DNA of 33,809 nt from NCBI GenBank assembly GCA_937958785.1, contig CALGMY010000122.1, positions 1 to 33,809 of the forward strand. Direction: 5' to 3'. How positions within the stretch are numbered: position 1 is the stretch's first letter; the number at the start of each line of letters is the position of its first letter. Below the pieces are notes generated by a model. That model was given only the letters and a program-made list of their open reading frames with translations. It searched no databases and was not told where the DNA came from. Position numbers and translations under genes: made by a program. This DNA is from an uncultured Gammaproteobacteria bacterium. GTDB taxonomy: Bacteria; Pseudomonadota; Gammaproteobacteria; Steroidobacterales; GCA-2729495. Positions 7,731 to 16,231 of this stretch are shown here, in pieces.

Positions 7731-10700
7731 GTCCGGCCAGCGCACCGCCAGACGCCGCTATCAGGGTCCGTGCCCTCGACACGCGCTGCTCGTTCCTCGT
7801 GCAGGCGCCGGCCGGCGCCGGGAAGACGGAATTGCTGGTACGCCGCTACCTCTGCTTGCTGGCAGAGGCCGACGAACCCGAAGAGATCCTGGCCGTGACG
7901 TTCACGCGGAAGGCGGCGGCCGAGATGCAGCAGCGGGTGGTCGCCGCGCTCGGTGGTGGCGACAGCGCCGGCAGCGCACCGGAACTCGAGGCGCTTGCTG
8001 CGCAGGTACGGGAGCGTGACGGCCAGCGGGGCTGGCAACTCGCCCGACACCCCGCCCGCCTGCGCATCAGCACGATCGATGCGCTGAACGCCGCGCTGGC
8101 CCGAAGCGCACCTCTCAGTTCCGGCGCCAGCGCGTTGCGGACCATCAGCGAACGGCCGGGGCGCCTCTATCGCCTTGCCGCCGGGGAGACCCTTCGGCTC
8201 CTGACCGAGGGCGGGGCGGCGGGGGCCGCGGTGGAGAGACTGCTGCTGCACCTGGACAACAACCCGGGCAAGGCGGAAGGGCTGCTGGCGCAACTGCTCG
8301 CCCGTCGCGACCAGTGGCTGCCCTTCATCGGCGCAGGGCTCGAGCCCGCCGCCGCGAGGGCCGCGCTCGAAGGTGCGTTGCGACGACTGGTCGGCGCGGA
8401 GCTCGGGCGGGTCCGGGCGCTGCTGCCGGCGGAGCCTCTCGCCGAGCTCCGGGAAGTGGTGCATGCGGCGGCCATCAACCGGGGCGTCGACCTCGGCGCC
8501 GGCCTCGATGGTGACGAAGTTGCAGTGGCTGGCTGGTGGCGCGCCGCCGCGGGCCTGCTCCTCACCGACAAGGGCACCTGGCGCCGGGCACTCGACAAGC
8601 GCCAGGGCGTTCCCGCCGACCAGGGCGACCTCAAGGCCCACGCCCTGCGAATCCTCGGCGAGTTGCGGGAGATCCCGGGGCTGGAAGACGCACTCGCCGC
8701 CGTCCAGGCCCTGCCGCCGCCTGCCTACGACCCTGCCCAGTGGGGGGCCCTCGAGGCGCTGCTCACATTGCTTCCCTTTGCAGCAGCCTCCCTCAAACTG
8801 GTCTTCGCCGCCGAGGGCGAGACCGACTACCCGGAAGTGGCGGCGGAGGCCCGGGCCGCGCTCGGCGACGAGGTTACGCCCAGCGAGGTCGCGCTCCGCC
8901 TCGACTGGCGTCTACGGCACCTGCTCCTCGACGAGTTCCAGGACACTTCACAGGCGCAGTACCGGCTGTTGCTGGCACTGACCCGGGGCTGGACTCCCGG
9001 CGACGGCCGGACGCTGTTCCTGGTCGGGGATCCCATGCAGTCCATCTATCGCTTCCGCCAGGCCGAGGTGCGGCTGTTCCTCGACGTGCGGGACCACGGT
9101 CTGCCGGGCCTCGAGCTGGAATTCCTGCGCCTCACGGCCAACTTCCGGTCGGTCCCCGCGCTGGTTGCCTGGGCCAACGATGCCTTCGCCGGCATTTTTC
9201 CGCCTGGCGATGATCCCCTGGCGAGTGCCATCGCCTTCTCCCCCAGCGTCCCGACCCGGGCAGGTGGTGACGACGATGGCCCCGCCGTGAGCCTCCACGA
9301 CAGCGCCTGGGACGATCCGGAGGCGGAGGCGCGGAGCATCGTCGGCATCGTGCGCAGGACACTGGAGCGCTGGCCCGACGAGACGATCGGCATCCTGGTC
9401 CGAAGCCGTGCCCACGCGCGCCACGCCGTGGCGGCGCTGACCGCCGCCGGCATTGGCCTCGGCGCCAACGAACTCGTGGAGCTCGGGAATACCAGCCTGG
9501 CTGCCGATCTGCTGGCCGTGACGCGGTCACTGGTGCATGCGGGCGACCGGCTCGCCTGGCTCGGCGTGCTGCGCTCGCCCCTCGGCGGCGTGTCGCTGGC
9601 GGACCTCGAGCGCATCGGCAGTCAGCTCCCCGCCGCCACGCTATGCAAACTTGCCGACCGGACCGGGGAGGTCCGGGGCCTGTCCGCGGACGGACGGACG
9701 AGGGTGCTGCGGGTCGCGGCGGCGTTCGCGCTGGGGCGCGGGCGCCTGGGCCGCCTGCCCCTGCGGGACGTCGTCGAGGGCGTCTGGCTGGAGCTGGGGG
9801 GGCCGGCATTCGCCGGGCGCGAGCTGGCCCTCGTGGAAATGATCCTTGCCGGGATCGACCGGCACGCGCCGGGGGGTGACTGCGCGGACACCCACGCGCT
9901 GGCCCGCGCGCTCCGCGATACCCGCGGCTCGCTGCCAGCAGCCGCGGCGCGCGTCCAGGTCATGACGATCCACAAGGCCAAGGGCCTGCAGTTCGACACG
10001 GTGATCGTCCCCGGTCTCGGGCGGCGTACCCGGCGGGACGACCGGCCGGCGCTGCTCTGGCAGGAGGTTCCCCGTGCCGCGGGCACCGATCTCCTGCTGG
10101 CGCCGGTGAATGCGACGGGAGCCGCCAATGATCCCCTGTATGAGCTGCTCTGGAGCCTGCGCGGGCAGCAGGAGATCGCCGAGACCGACCGGCTCCTCTA
10201 CGTGGCGGTGACCCGGGCCCGGCAGCGTCTCCATCTGCTCGGACAACGCGAACCCGCAGCGGGAGCCGCCGGCGTCACGCGACCGCCGGCGCCCGGGCGT
10301 GGCAGCCTGCTCGAGCGGTTGTGGCCCATGGTGGGCAGCGCCTGGCCCAGGGAAGCCGCGACCCCGGCGAAGGCGCCGTCGTCAGCCGACCTTTCGGTGG
10401 CCTGGCTGCAGGTACCGCTGCGCCGGCTGCCCGCGGACTGGCAGCGGCCCGCGCCGCCCGCCGGGATAGTCCTGGACCGGGACGGTTCGGCCGATGCCCG
10501 CGATGCTGTTGCCTACGACTGGGCCAGCGCGTGGGCGCGCCAGGCGGGTGCCGTGGCCCACCGGTGCCTGCAGGAGCTGGCTGCCCGTCGCGGCGGGCTC
10601 AATCCGGAGACTCTCGCGGGGCTCCGCCCGGCCATCCGCCCGCTCCTGGTCCGGGCGGGCGTGGAGGGGGGGGCCATCGACCGCGCCAGCGAGCGGGTGC

Positions 10701-11071
10701 TGGCCGTCCTCGAGGCGGCGCTCCGGGATCCCGCCGGGCGCTGGGCGCTGTCTGCCGAGCACGGGGAAGCCGTGAACGAGTTCGCGGTGACGGTGGCAGA
10801 AGGGGGCCGGCTGCGACACCTCGTCATCGACCGGGCCTTCGTCACGGCCGATGGCGTGCGGTGGATCGTCGATTACAAGACCGGCAGCCACGAGGGCGGT
10901 GACCGGGCAGCGTTCGTCCGCTCGGAGGTCGAACGCTACGCGCCGCAGCTGCGCGCCTACCGCGCGGCGTTCGCCTGCCTCGAGGAACGGCCGACCCAGA
11001 CGGCGCTCTACTTTCCGCTGCTCAGCCTTCTCGAGGTCGTCGATCCGGTCGCGCCACGCGACGCTGACTAG
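7727..11071 (+). CDS. UvrD-type helicase with C-terminal PD-(D/E)XK nuclease (AddA/RecB-like)
   Basis: The 1114-residue superfamily 1 helicase shows all classic motifs in order: Walker A QAPAGAGKTELL (Lys33), motif Ia AVTFTRKAAAEM, motif II LLLDEFQDTSQ (Asp402-Glu403), motif III LFLVGDPMQSIYRFR, motif V MTIHKAKGLQFDTV and motif VI LLYVAVTRARQRL. A RecB-type nuclease domain follows, with WIVDYKTG carrying Asp1049 and Lys1051. This domain order is that of AddA and RecB. The gene overlaps its nuclease partner by 4 bases, so the two are translationally coupled and probably form an AddAB-like complex that unwinds and degrades broken duplex DNA before RecA loading. No RecC-like gene is in the window. 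Its stop codon TAG shares the palindrome CTAG (11068-11071) with the stop of convergent gspN. Confidence 0.9.
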   Translation: MSPASAPPDAAIRVRALDTRCSFLVQAPAGAGKTELLVRRYLCLLAEADEPEEILAVTFTRKAAAEMQQRVVAALGGGDSAGSAPELEALAAQVRERDGQRGWQLARHPARLRISTIDALNAALARSAPLSSGASALRTISERPGRLYRLAAGETLRLLTEGGAAGAAVERLLLHLDNNPGKAEGLLAQLLARRDQWLPFIGAGLEPAAARAALEGALRRLVGAELGRVRALLPAEPLAELREVVHAAAINRGVDLGAGLDGDEVAVAGWWRAAAGLLLTDKGTWRRALDKRQGVPADQGDLKAHALRILGELREIPGLEDALAAVQALPPPAYDPAQWGALEALLTLLPFAAASLKLVFAAEGETDYPEVAAEARAALGDEVTPSEVALRLDWRLRHLLLDEFQDTSQAQYRLLLALTRGWTPGDGRTLFLVGDPMQSIYRFRQAEVRLFLDVRDHGLPGLELEFLRLTANFRSVPALVAWANDAFAGIFPPGDDPLASAIAFSPSVPTRAGGDDDGPAVSLHDSAWDDPEAEARSIVGIVRRTLERWPDETIGILVRSRAHARHAVAALTAAGIGLGANELVELGNTSLAADLLAVTRSLVHAGDRLAWLGVLRSPLGGVSLADLERIGSQLPAATLCKLADRTGEVRGLSADGRTRVLRVAAAFALGRGRLGRLPLRDVVEGVWLELGGPAFAGRELALVEMILAGIDRHAPGGDCADTHALARALRDTRGSLPAAAARVQVMTIHKAKGLQFDTVIVPGLGRRTRRDDRPALLWQEVPRAAGTDLLLAPVNATGAANDPLYELLWSLRGQQEIAETDRLLYVAVTRARQRLHLLGQREPAAGAAGVTRPPAPGRGSLLERLWPMVGSAWPREAATPAKAPSSADLSVAWLQVPLRRLPADWQRPAPPAGIVLDRDGSADARDAVAYDWASAWARQAGAVAHRCLQELAARRGGLNPETLAGLRPAIRPLLVRAGVEGGAIDRASERVLAVLEAALRDPAGRWALSAEHGEAVNEFAVTVAEGGRLRHLVIDRAFVTADGVRWIVDYKTGSHEGGDRAAFVRSEVERYAPQLRAYRAAFACLEERPTQTALYFPLLSLLEVVDPVAPRDAD

Positions 11072-11820
11072 AAGGAGCCGGCGAGGCTCACCGCGTGGCT
11101 GCCGTCCGGCGTGGCGGGGCCGAGCATGGCGAGCGCCTGTCGCAGGCTGGCCGGTGCGTCTGGCCGTGGCCGGGCCGTGCCCTCGACGACATAGGAGCGG
11201 GGCGGCGTGAACGCGACCGTGCCAGTGATCTCGAGGGGCCCCCCGGCGTCGCGGAGTTCCCCGGTCAGTGGCTGGTCCTCCGGGACGTCCGGGCTGGCGA
11301 AGGTGACTTCGTAGGTTCCGGGTGGCGGCGGGCCGGCGGCCGATGGCAGCGGGAGGGTCACGCCGGAGACCCGCAGCGAGCCCACGGCAGACGTGACCCG
11401 GCCCTTGTGGAACGCTGCGGTCTCGAATCGGGCAGAGACCTGGCCTCCCGCAGTGCCCGCGGCAGGCGCGACCAGCGCCAGCGGCACCGCGGCCTCCAGG
11501 TCCTCGAGCCCGATGCGCCCGCCGCAGCCGATGCCGGCCGTGCCGTTCAGGAATCCGTCGGGCAGCGTGGCCTCGATGTCGGCAGCGAGTTCCCCGGCCA
11601 GCAGGCGCCCGAACCGCGCGTCCCAGCGCACCGGTCCGACGCTCGTGCCGCCGATCACGACCCGCTCCACGGTGCCCGCCCACAACGTGCCCGAGAAGCC
11701 CGCGGCGGCGTCCGGTGGCAGGCGGAGCAGCGGGGCGCCGACCCGTGCCGGCAGAAGGGCCAGCAGCGAGAGGAGCAGGGCGCCGAGGCCCGCGCCGGCC
11801 AGCAGGCGGGTCTGACCCAC
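11068..11820 (-). CDS. gspN: type II secretion system protein N
   Basis: The 250-residue protein has an N-terminal membrane anchor at about residues 5-28 (LLAGAGLGALLLSLLALLPA), followed by a beta-rich periplasmic domain. That domain carries GFSGTLWAGTVERV near residue 41, the typical GspN 'G.SGT.W.G' element, followed by VRWDARFGRLLAG. GspN is an accessory inner-membrane component found at the end of many gsp operons. Here it starts 3 bases after the gspM stop and ends the G-to-N operon. Its TAG stop overlaps that of the convergent helicase gene, leaving no room for a shared terminator. The family call rests on this N-terminal pattern and on position. Confidence 0.85.
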   Translation of the reverse strand: MGQTRLLAGAGLGALLLSLLALLPARVGAPLLRLPPDAAAGFSGTLWAGTVERVVIGGTSVGPVRWDARFGRLLAGELAADIEATLPDGFLNGTAGIGCGGRIGLEDLEAAVPLALVAPAAGTAGGQVSARFETAAFHKGRVTSAVGSLRVSGVTLPLPSAAGPPPPGTYEVTFASPDVPEDQPLTGELRDAGGPLEITGTVAFTPPRSYVVEGTARPRPDAPASLRQALAMLGPATPDGSHAVSLAGSF

Positions 11821-11823
11821 CGC

Positions 11824-12333
11824 CTAGGCCCCGGTCCGCTCGAGGACGAGGTTGGTATTGACCCGGCCGGGTTCGCCACTGGGATCGAAGGAAGCGGAGG
11901 CTGCCACCAGTCCGTGCCGGGCCTGCAGGTCGGCGAGCCAGCCGGCGAGGTCGTCGAAGGGGACGTTCTCGAGGCGCAGGCGAATGCCGCTGGCACCCTC
12001 CGGCTGGTTGCGCTTCAGGTAGGCGCCCAGCCCGCGTTCCCGCGTGGAGCGGTCTACCACCACGACCAGTGACTCGCCTGAGTCCGTTGCCGGCGCCGCA
12101 CCGGGGCTCTGGGGCCCGAAGCGCCGGGCCACCTGTTCGATGTCCCGGAGCAGGCTGCGTTGTGCCTCGACCTCGGCGGCGGCCCGGCTGCGTGCCGAGT
12201 AGAGGGGCTGGATGCCGAGCGCATACACGAGTGCGAAGGCGGCGAAGACCGCCGCGGTGATCACCAGCACGCGCTCGCGGGGCGCCAGCTTCTCGAACCA
12301 CTCCCGGAGCTGGACGGCAGGATTTCCGTTCAT
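11824..12333 (-). CDS. gspM: type II secretion system protein M
   Basis: The 169-residue bitopic inner-membrane protein is read from ATG 12333. The frame is open further upstream, but that would overlap gspL by about 56 bases and move the membrane segment away from the N-terminus. LREWFEKLAPRERVLVITAA is the usual GspM start. One transmembrane helix spans about residues 22-41, followed by a coiled region (AAAEVEAQRSLLRDIEQVARR) and a C-terminal ferredoxin-like domain (GIRLRLENVPFDDLAGWLADL). GspM stabilises and partners GspL on the assembly platform. Its start is 4 bases from the gspL stop. Confidence 0.9.
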   Translation of the reverse strand: MNGNPAVQLREWFEKLAPRERVLVITAAVFAAFALVYALGIQPLYSARSRAAAEVEAQRSLLRDIEQVARRFGPQSPGAAPATDSGESLVVVVDRSTRERGLGAYLKRNQPEGASGIRLRLENVPFDDLAGWLADLQARHGLVAASASFDPSGEPGRVNTNLVLERTGA

Positions 12334-12337
12334 GCGC

Positions 12338-13594
12338 TCAGGCTCCGGCGCCGGTGATGCGGATACGGCCCTGGATCTCGTCGCCGGCCGCATTGGAGGA
12401 CTGGATGTCGGCTTTCAGGCCGCCGGCCTCGACGACGTACTTGCGGATGCTGTCGAGCGACTCCGCACTGGGTGCGCGCACCTGCAACTCGAGGATGCCG
12501 GCGCGGTAATTGACGCTCTCGATCCGGGCATTGCCGGTCTTGGCCACTGCCACGGCCACGGTCTGCATCGTGTCGAGGAAGCGGGGCCCGGCACCCGCCG
12601 GGGAGGCGCCGCCGGCGCCGTCCAGCCTCGCGCGGACGAGGGAGCTCAGGTCGCCCGACGCGTCGACGCCCGGGAAGGTGAAGCCGGCGGCTTCACGGAT
12701 CTCCGCCTCGAGGGCGGCACTCTCGCGCTTCAGGCGCAGGGCATCGGCGCCGGTGGTGGCGAGCACGGTCGCGGCCAGCGTCGCCACCAGGGCCGCCGCG
12801 AGCCGCCAGCGGGGCCACTGGTTGCCGTAGCCGGACGGTCCCGCGTAACCGCCCTGGAGCAGGTTGACGCCGGGGCTCGTGACGATCGCCGCGGCAAGGC
12901 GGAGCAGCGCGCCATCCGGTAACCGGCGCACCTCGATGCTCGTGACCCGGTCCTGGAACCGTTCCCAGAGTTCATTGGGCAGGCCATCCACCGTGGCATC
13001 GTAGGCCTGGAGGTGACGGGGGGGCACGGCCCCGTCCGGACCGGCAGGCCGGGCCTGTGCCAGCCAGAGCTCCAGCAGGTCGGCCAGGGACTCGGGTCCG
13101 CTGACCACGGGGTCGAGGCCCGGGTCCCGCAGCAGGACCTGGTGGTCTTCCATGACCAGGACGGAGTTGCCGGCGATGTCGAGTACGGCATCGCTGTCCG
13201 CGTACAGTGCCTGGGGCCGGATACCGGCCTCGGTGAGCCGGGCGGTCCAGCCATCGAGCAGTTCGCGTCGCACGACCGCGACGGCGACCTGGTCGTCGGG
13301 CAGGCGGGCACCGGCTGCGAAATGCAGGTCCTCGACATCGTCGGCGAGCACGTCCTCGAGCGCGAAGGGCAGGGCCTGGGCGATGCGGTTCGCGCCCTTC
13401 ACCGGCACCTCGGCGCGGGTACGCAGGACGGCACCTGCGGGAACCAGAACGACCGTGCGGCGCCCGGCGGCAACCGGGGCAGCCCCGGCCAGGGGCCCCG
13501 CAGACGGGGCGAGCACGCAGGCACCCGCAGCGTCGACTACGGCCCATTCGGCACGGTCCTCGCCCAGCAGGCGGATGACGAGAGTCTCGTTCAC
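12338..13594 (-). CDS. gspL: type II secretion system protein L
   Basis: The 418-residue protein has an actin-like cytoplasmic domain over about residues 1-250, including the FALEDVLADDVEDLHFA block, the hallmark of GspL. A single transmembrane helix follows at about 258-280 (WRLAAALVATLAATVLATTG), then a periplasmic ferredoxin-like domain. In the family, the cytoplasmic part recruits the GspE ATPase to the membrane and the periplasmic part pairs with GspM. No gspE lies in the window, so the ATPase must be encoded elsewhere. ATG 13594 lies 31 bases after the gspK stop. Confidence 0.93.
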   Translation of the reverse strand: MNETLVIRLLGEDRAEWAVVDAAGACVLAPSAGPLAGAAPVAAGRRTVVLVPAGAVLRTRAEVPVKGANRIAQALPFALEDVLADDVEDLHFAAGARLPDDQVAVAVVRRELLDGWTARLTEAGIRPQALYADSDAVLDIAGNSVLVMEDHQVLLRDPGLDPVVSGPESLADLLELWLAQARPAGPDGAVPPRHLQAYDATVDGLPNELWERFQDRVTSIEVRRLPDGALLRLAAAIVTSPGVNLLQGGYAGPSGYGNQWPRWRLAAALVATLAATVLATTGADALRLKRESAALEAEIREAAGFTFPGVDASGDLSSLVRARLDGAGGASPAGAGPRFLDTMQTVAVAVAKTGNARIESVNYRAGILELQVRAPSAESLDSIRKYVVEAGGLKADIQSSNAAGDEIQGRIRITGAGA

Positions 13595-13625
13595 GGCTCT
13601 GGTGTCCTGGCTTCCCGGGGCAGTC

Positions 13626-14591
13626 TCAGTAGGCGTCGAAGGCCCGCAACCGCGTGGTCACGATCTCGCCGTTGCGCTCGAGGAGACTGTACATAGTGGA
13701 TTGTGCAGTGCCAATAGTCGCGGTCACCGTTAACAGAAACCAGCTGCTGCTGGTCCCAAGGGTGTCGGGCGGGATCTGCTCCGCCCCCGGGAAATCAGTG
13801 CGGAACTCGGACTCGTCTTCGTAGGCGCCGTTCACGAACGGTTCCACGTCGGCGGGCCCCGTATTGGGTAGCAGGGACGCGAGGACGAGGTCCGTCGCGG
13901 TGTTGACGTTGAGTTTCCAGCGCTCCCCGTTCGGTGGCCGGGGCAGGGCGGTCACATGGGGCCGCAGGGCGGCATAGATCTCCGGCGTGTACCCCGCGAT
14001 GGCCAGCAGCTCGCTAGTCGTCGTGAACCAGAAGTTGGCGGGCCGGTAGGGTGGTTCGCGGCGGGTGTACTCGTCATCCTCGGCGCCGTTCAGCAGCGGT
14101 GACTGGTCAGGGTCCAGCCAGTCGATGGTGGCCTCCATGAGGGCTGTCGCCGTGCCGGGATCGAGGGGCCGCTCGAGCGGCAGCAGGACCAGCAGCCGCT
14201 CGAACTGCTCCGCGGCGGCATCGACGCGCTTGCCCGTGGTCATGTCGATCAGCCCGTTCAGGTCGAAGCGTCCCTGCTGGTCCAGGAGGTAACCCTCGAG
14301 CTTGCCGGCCTCCACGTCGAAAACCAGGGGCTTGGCCCAGTTCTCCTGCACCGTGTCGCTCCCGCCGGTGCCGTCGTCCCGGAAATCCTCCGCGAGGCCG
14401 AACTTCGCGAATTCCTCGCCCCCCAGGTCGTACTGCCGGGCCTGGTCCTGGAGCAGCAGCGACTCCGTGCGGCGCAGGTCGACGCTGCTCTGCCAGAGCA
14501 GCTTCACGGCCAGCACCGTCGCAATCGCCACCACCAGGATGGCCGTGAGGGCGGCAATGCCCGCCTGGCGACGGCGCGGCGCAGTGTTCAC
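13626..14591 (-). CDS. gspK: type II secretion system minor pseudopilin K
   Basis: This 321-residue protein starts at GTG 14591, within a GTGA overlap with the gspJ stop; the much longer upstream frame belongs to gspJ read out of frame. The prepilin peptidase site is RRRQAG/IAALTAILVV, cleaved after Gly11. As usual for GspK, the +5 Glu of the other pseudopilins is missing (Thr there). The large globular part has LEGYLLDQQGRFDLNGLIDM and a GEAD-like acidic stretch (DPDQSPLLNGAEDDEYTRR), with a C-terminal helix-hairpin-helix-like part (KLNVNTATDLVLASLLP). GspK caps the pseudopilus tip with GspI and GspJ. Confidence 0.93.
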   Translation of the reverse strand: MNTAPRRRQAGIAALTAILVVAIATVLAVKLLWQSSVDLRRTESLLLQDQARQYDLGGEEFAKFGLAEDFRDDGTGGSDTVQENWAKPLVFDVEAGKLEGYLLDQQGRFDLNGLIDMTTGKRVDAAAEQFERLLVLLPLERPLDPGTATALMEATIDWLDPDQSPLLNGAEDDEYTRREPPYRPANFWFTTTSELLAIAGYTPEIYAALRPHVTALPRPPNGERWKLNVNTATDLVLASLLPNTGPADVEPFVNGAYEDESEFRTDFPGAEQIPPDTLGTSSSWFLLTVTATIGTAQSTMYSLLERNGEIVTTRLRAFDAY

Positions 14592-15217
14592 TGGGGTACC
14601 TCGATCAGTCGCTCGATGACGCCCCAGTCCTCGAGTTCCATCGTGACCTGGATCGCCTTGGGCCGGCCGCCGTCGGCGCCGCCGGCGCGGTTCAGGGGCG
14701 GCCACTGCTGCTGCCATTCTCCGACGCCCTGGGTCGGGTCCAGGTAGAGGATGCGCACCTCCTCCACGCCATCCAGCAGCTCCTCCCGCCGGGGTTCCTG
14801 CCCCAGCACGTGGTCCAGCACCGGCCAGTACTCGCGGACCAGCTTGCCGTCCTCGAGCAGGTACTGCACCCGCTGCAGCGTCCCACGATGGGGCAGGCTG
14901 GCCGGATTCGACCAGCCGCCGCGGGTGAGCCGGACGAGGAATCCGCCCCGGCCGTCGGCCAGCAAGGGCAACTCGCCGCTCGTGCCCAGTTCGTCCCGCA
15001 CATACCGGGGTTGGATGCCGCTGAGGTCGTTGCCGAGCAGGCGCACGGCCCGCTGCAGTTTCACCAGGCGCTCGGCCTGGATGCGCGCCAGGGATTCCTG
15101 GCCCACGACGGCATTGAGGCCGCCGAGGGCCATCGCGCCGATGACGGCGAAGATGCCCATGGCGACGAGCAGCTCGAGGAGGGTGAAACCGGCGGCGCGC
15201 CGACCTGCAGGGCTCAT
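14588..15217 (-). CDS. gspJ: type II secretion system minor pseudopilin J
   Basis: The 209-residue protein has a short leader ending in Gly10, then FTLLELLVAMGIFAVIGAMA with Glu15 at mature position +5, the class III signal and membrane helix of pseudopilins. The body contains QAERLVKLQRAVRLLGNDLSGIQPRYVRD, a good GspJ match, and WSNPA in the beta domain. It forms the tip complex with GspI and GspK. The ATG at 15217 overlaps the gspI stop by 4 bases and its own stop overlaps the gspK start by 4 bases, indicating tight translational coupling. Confidence 0.94.
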   Translation of the reverse strand: MSPAGRRAAGFTLLELLVAMGIFAVIGAMALGGLNAVVGQESLARIQAERLVKLQRAVRLLGNDLSGIQPRYVRDELGTSGELPLLADGRGGFLVRLTRGGWSNPASLPHRGTLQRVQYLLEDGKLVREYWPVLDHVLGQEPRREELLDGVEEVRILYLDPTQGVGEWQQQWPPLNRAGGADGGRPKAIQVTMELEDWGVIERLIEVPQ

Positions 15218-15648
15218 GGCTCTCCCGGCTCCAGCAGGAACCAGTCCGCCTTCTCGGTGGGCGGTGCCCCGGCCGCGGGCCGCCCAATGAAGCCGGTGAG
15301 GGTGGTCACCACGCTCTCGGGACGGTCCGCAAAGGCCACGCTGATGTCGACGCGACGGAGTTCCGCAATCGGGGTCTTGTCCACCTTGATGGTGTAGCGC
15401 CAGGTGGTCTTCGCCATGTCGACTTCCTCGGAGCGGGAGCCGGTGGCCGGGAACTCCTCGAGCAGGCGCAACCGCGTCATCTCGTTGACGGCCACCCAGT
15501 GGGCAAGGGTCTTGTCGCGCAGGCGGCTGGCGGTGGTCACCGTCTGGTTGACCTGGCCGAAGGCGGCAAGCAGCCCGAGCGCCACGATCACGAGCGCCAC
15601 CAGCACCTCGAGCAGCGTGAACCCGCGGTGGCCAGCGCGGTCAGCCAT
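15214..15648 (-). CDS. gspI: type II secretion system minor pseudopilin I
   Basis: The 144-residue minor pseudopilin has a leader ending at Gly9, then FTLLEVLVALVIVALGLLAAF with Glu14 at mature +5. The segment after the helix, KTLAHWVAVNEMTRLRL, is the conserved 'A.W.A.N.....R' block of GspI. It nucleates pseudopilus assembly with GspJ and GspK. The start overlaps the end of gspH by 8 bases (15641-15648) and the stop overlaps gspJ by 4. Confidence 0.94.
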   Translation of the reverse strand: MADRAGHRGFTLLEVLVALVIVALGLLAAFGQVNQTVTTASRLRDKTLAHWVAVNEMTRLRLLEEFPATGSRSEEVDMAKTTWRYTIKVDKTPIAELRRVDISVAFADRPESVVTTLTGFIGRPAAGAPPTEKADWFLLEPGEP

Positions 15649-16231
15649 CGTCCCGTACCAGGGTGGTGCTGCCGTCCACCGCCACCTCTACGGTATAGGC
15701 GCGGCCATCGTCATCGCGGCTCCGGATGCGGACGTCGAAGGCATCGCTGATATCGCCGGAGGAGAAGATGAAGAGCTGCGGCTCGTACTTCTTCTCCACG
15801 TCCTTCTCGCTGCGTTCCAGGTTGACGCTGCGTCCCTCGATTTCGAGCTCGAGGCCAAACACCTCGGGCACCGCGTGCTCGCGGAAGACGTCGTCCCCGA
15901 GGGGCACCCACTCGTCGTCCTCGGGGTTGAAGGCGTCGCCCCGGTCGAACACCGAGAACTCGTAGCGGCCCGGGTAGAGTCGCAGGCCAAGCTCCCGGGT
16001 CTGGAAGGTGGCGTCCTCCAGGGCGAGGCCGATGAGCGTCTGCAGTCGCTCCGCCTCCCGGCGCAATTCCCGGTCGGTGCCGCCGGCGAGGCCAACGGAC
16101 AGCGTGAACATGGTGGCCATGATGCCGATGATGAAGACCACCACCAGCAGCTCGAGGAGGGTGAAGCCGGCGGCCGCGCGCCGGAACGGGCCCGACCCGC
16201 TAGTCGAGGTCCCAGTTGCCCACGTCCGCAT
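15641..16231 (-). CDS. gspH: type II secretion system minor pseudopilin H
   Basis: The frame is open to 16408, but ATG 16231 (cat at 16229-16231) is the likely start. It has GGAGG about 11 bases upstream, overlaps the end of gspG by only 32 bases and gives a 196-residue protein. The leader runs to Gly22, longer than in the neighbouring pseudopilins, followed by FTLLELLVVVFIIGIMATMF with Glu27 at +5. GspH features downstream are LRREAERLQTLIGLALEDAT and LGLRLYPGRYEFSVF. It is a minor pseudopilin joining the GspI-J-K tip to the GspG shaft. The start is less certain than the gene. Confidence 0.9.
   Translation of the reverse strand: MRTWATGTSTSGSGPFRRAAAGFTLLELLVVVFIIGIMATMFTLSVGLAGGTDRELRREAERLQTLIGLALEDATFQTRELGLRLYPGRYEFSVFDRGDAFNPEDDEWVPLGDDVFREHAVPEVFGLELEIEGRSVNLERSEKDVEKKYEPQLFIFSSGDISDAFDVRIRSRDDDGRAYTVEVAVDGSTTLVRDDG

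Noticed and set aside
10382..12301. A 639-residue open frame on the minus strand over the helicase 3' end and gspN-gspM
   Set aside because: It is out of frame with gspN and gspM and has a repetitive Arg/Gly/Pro composition.
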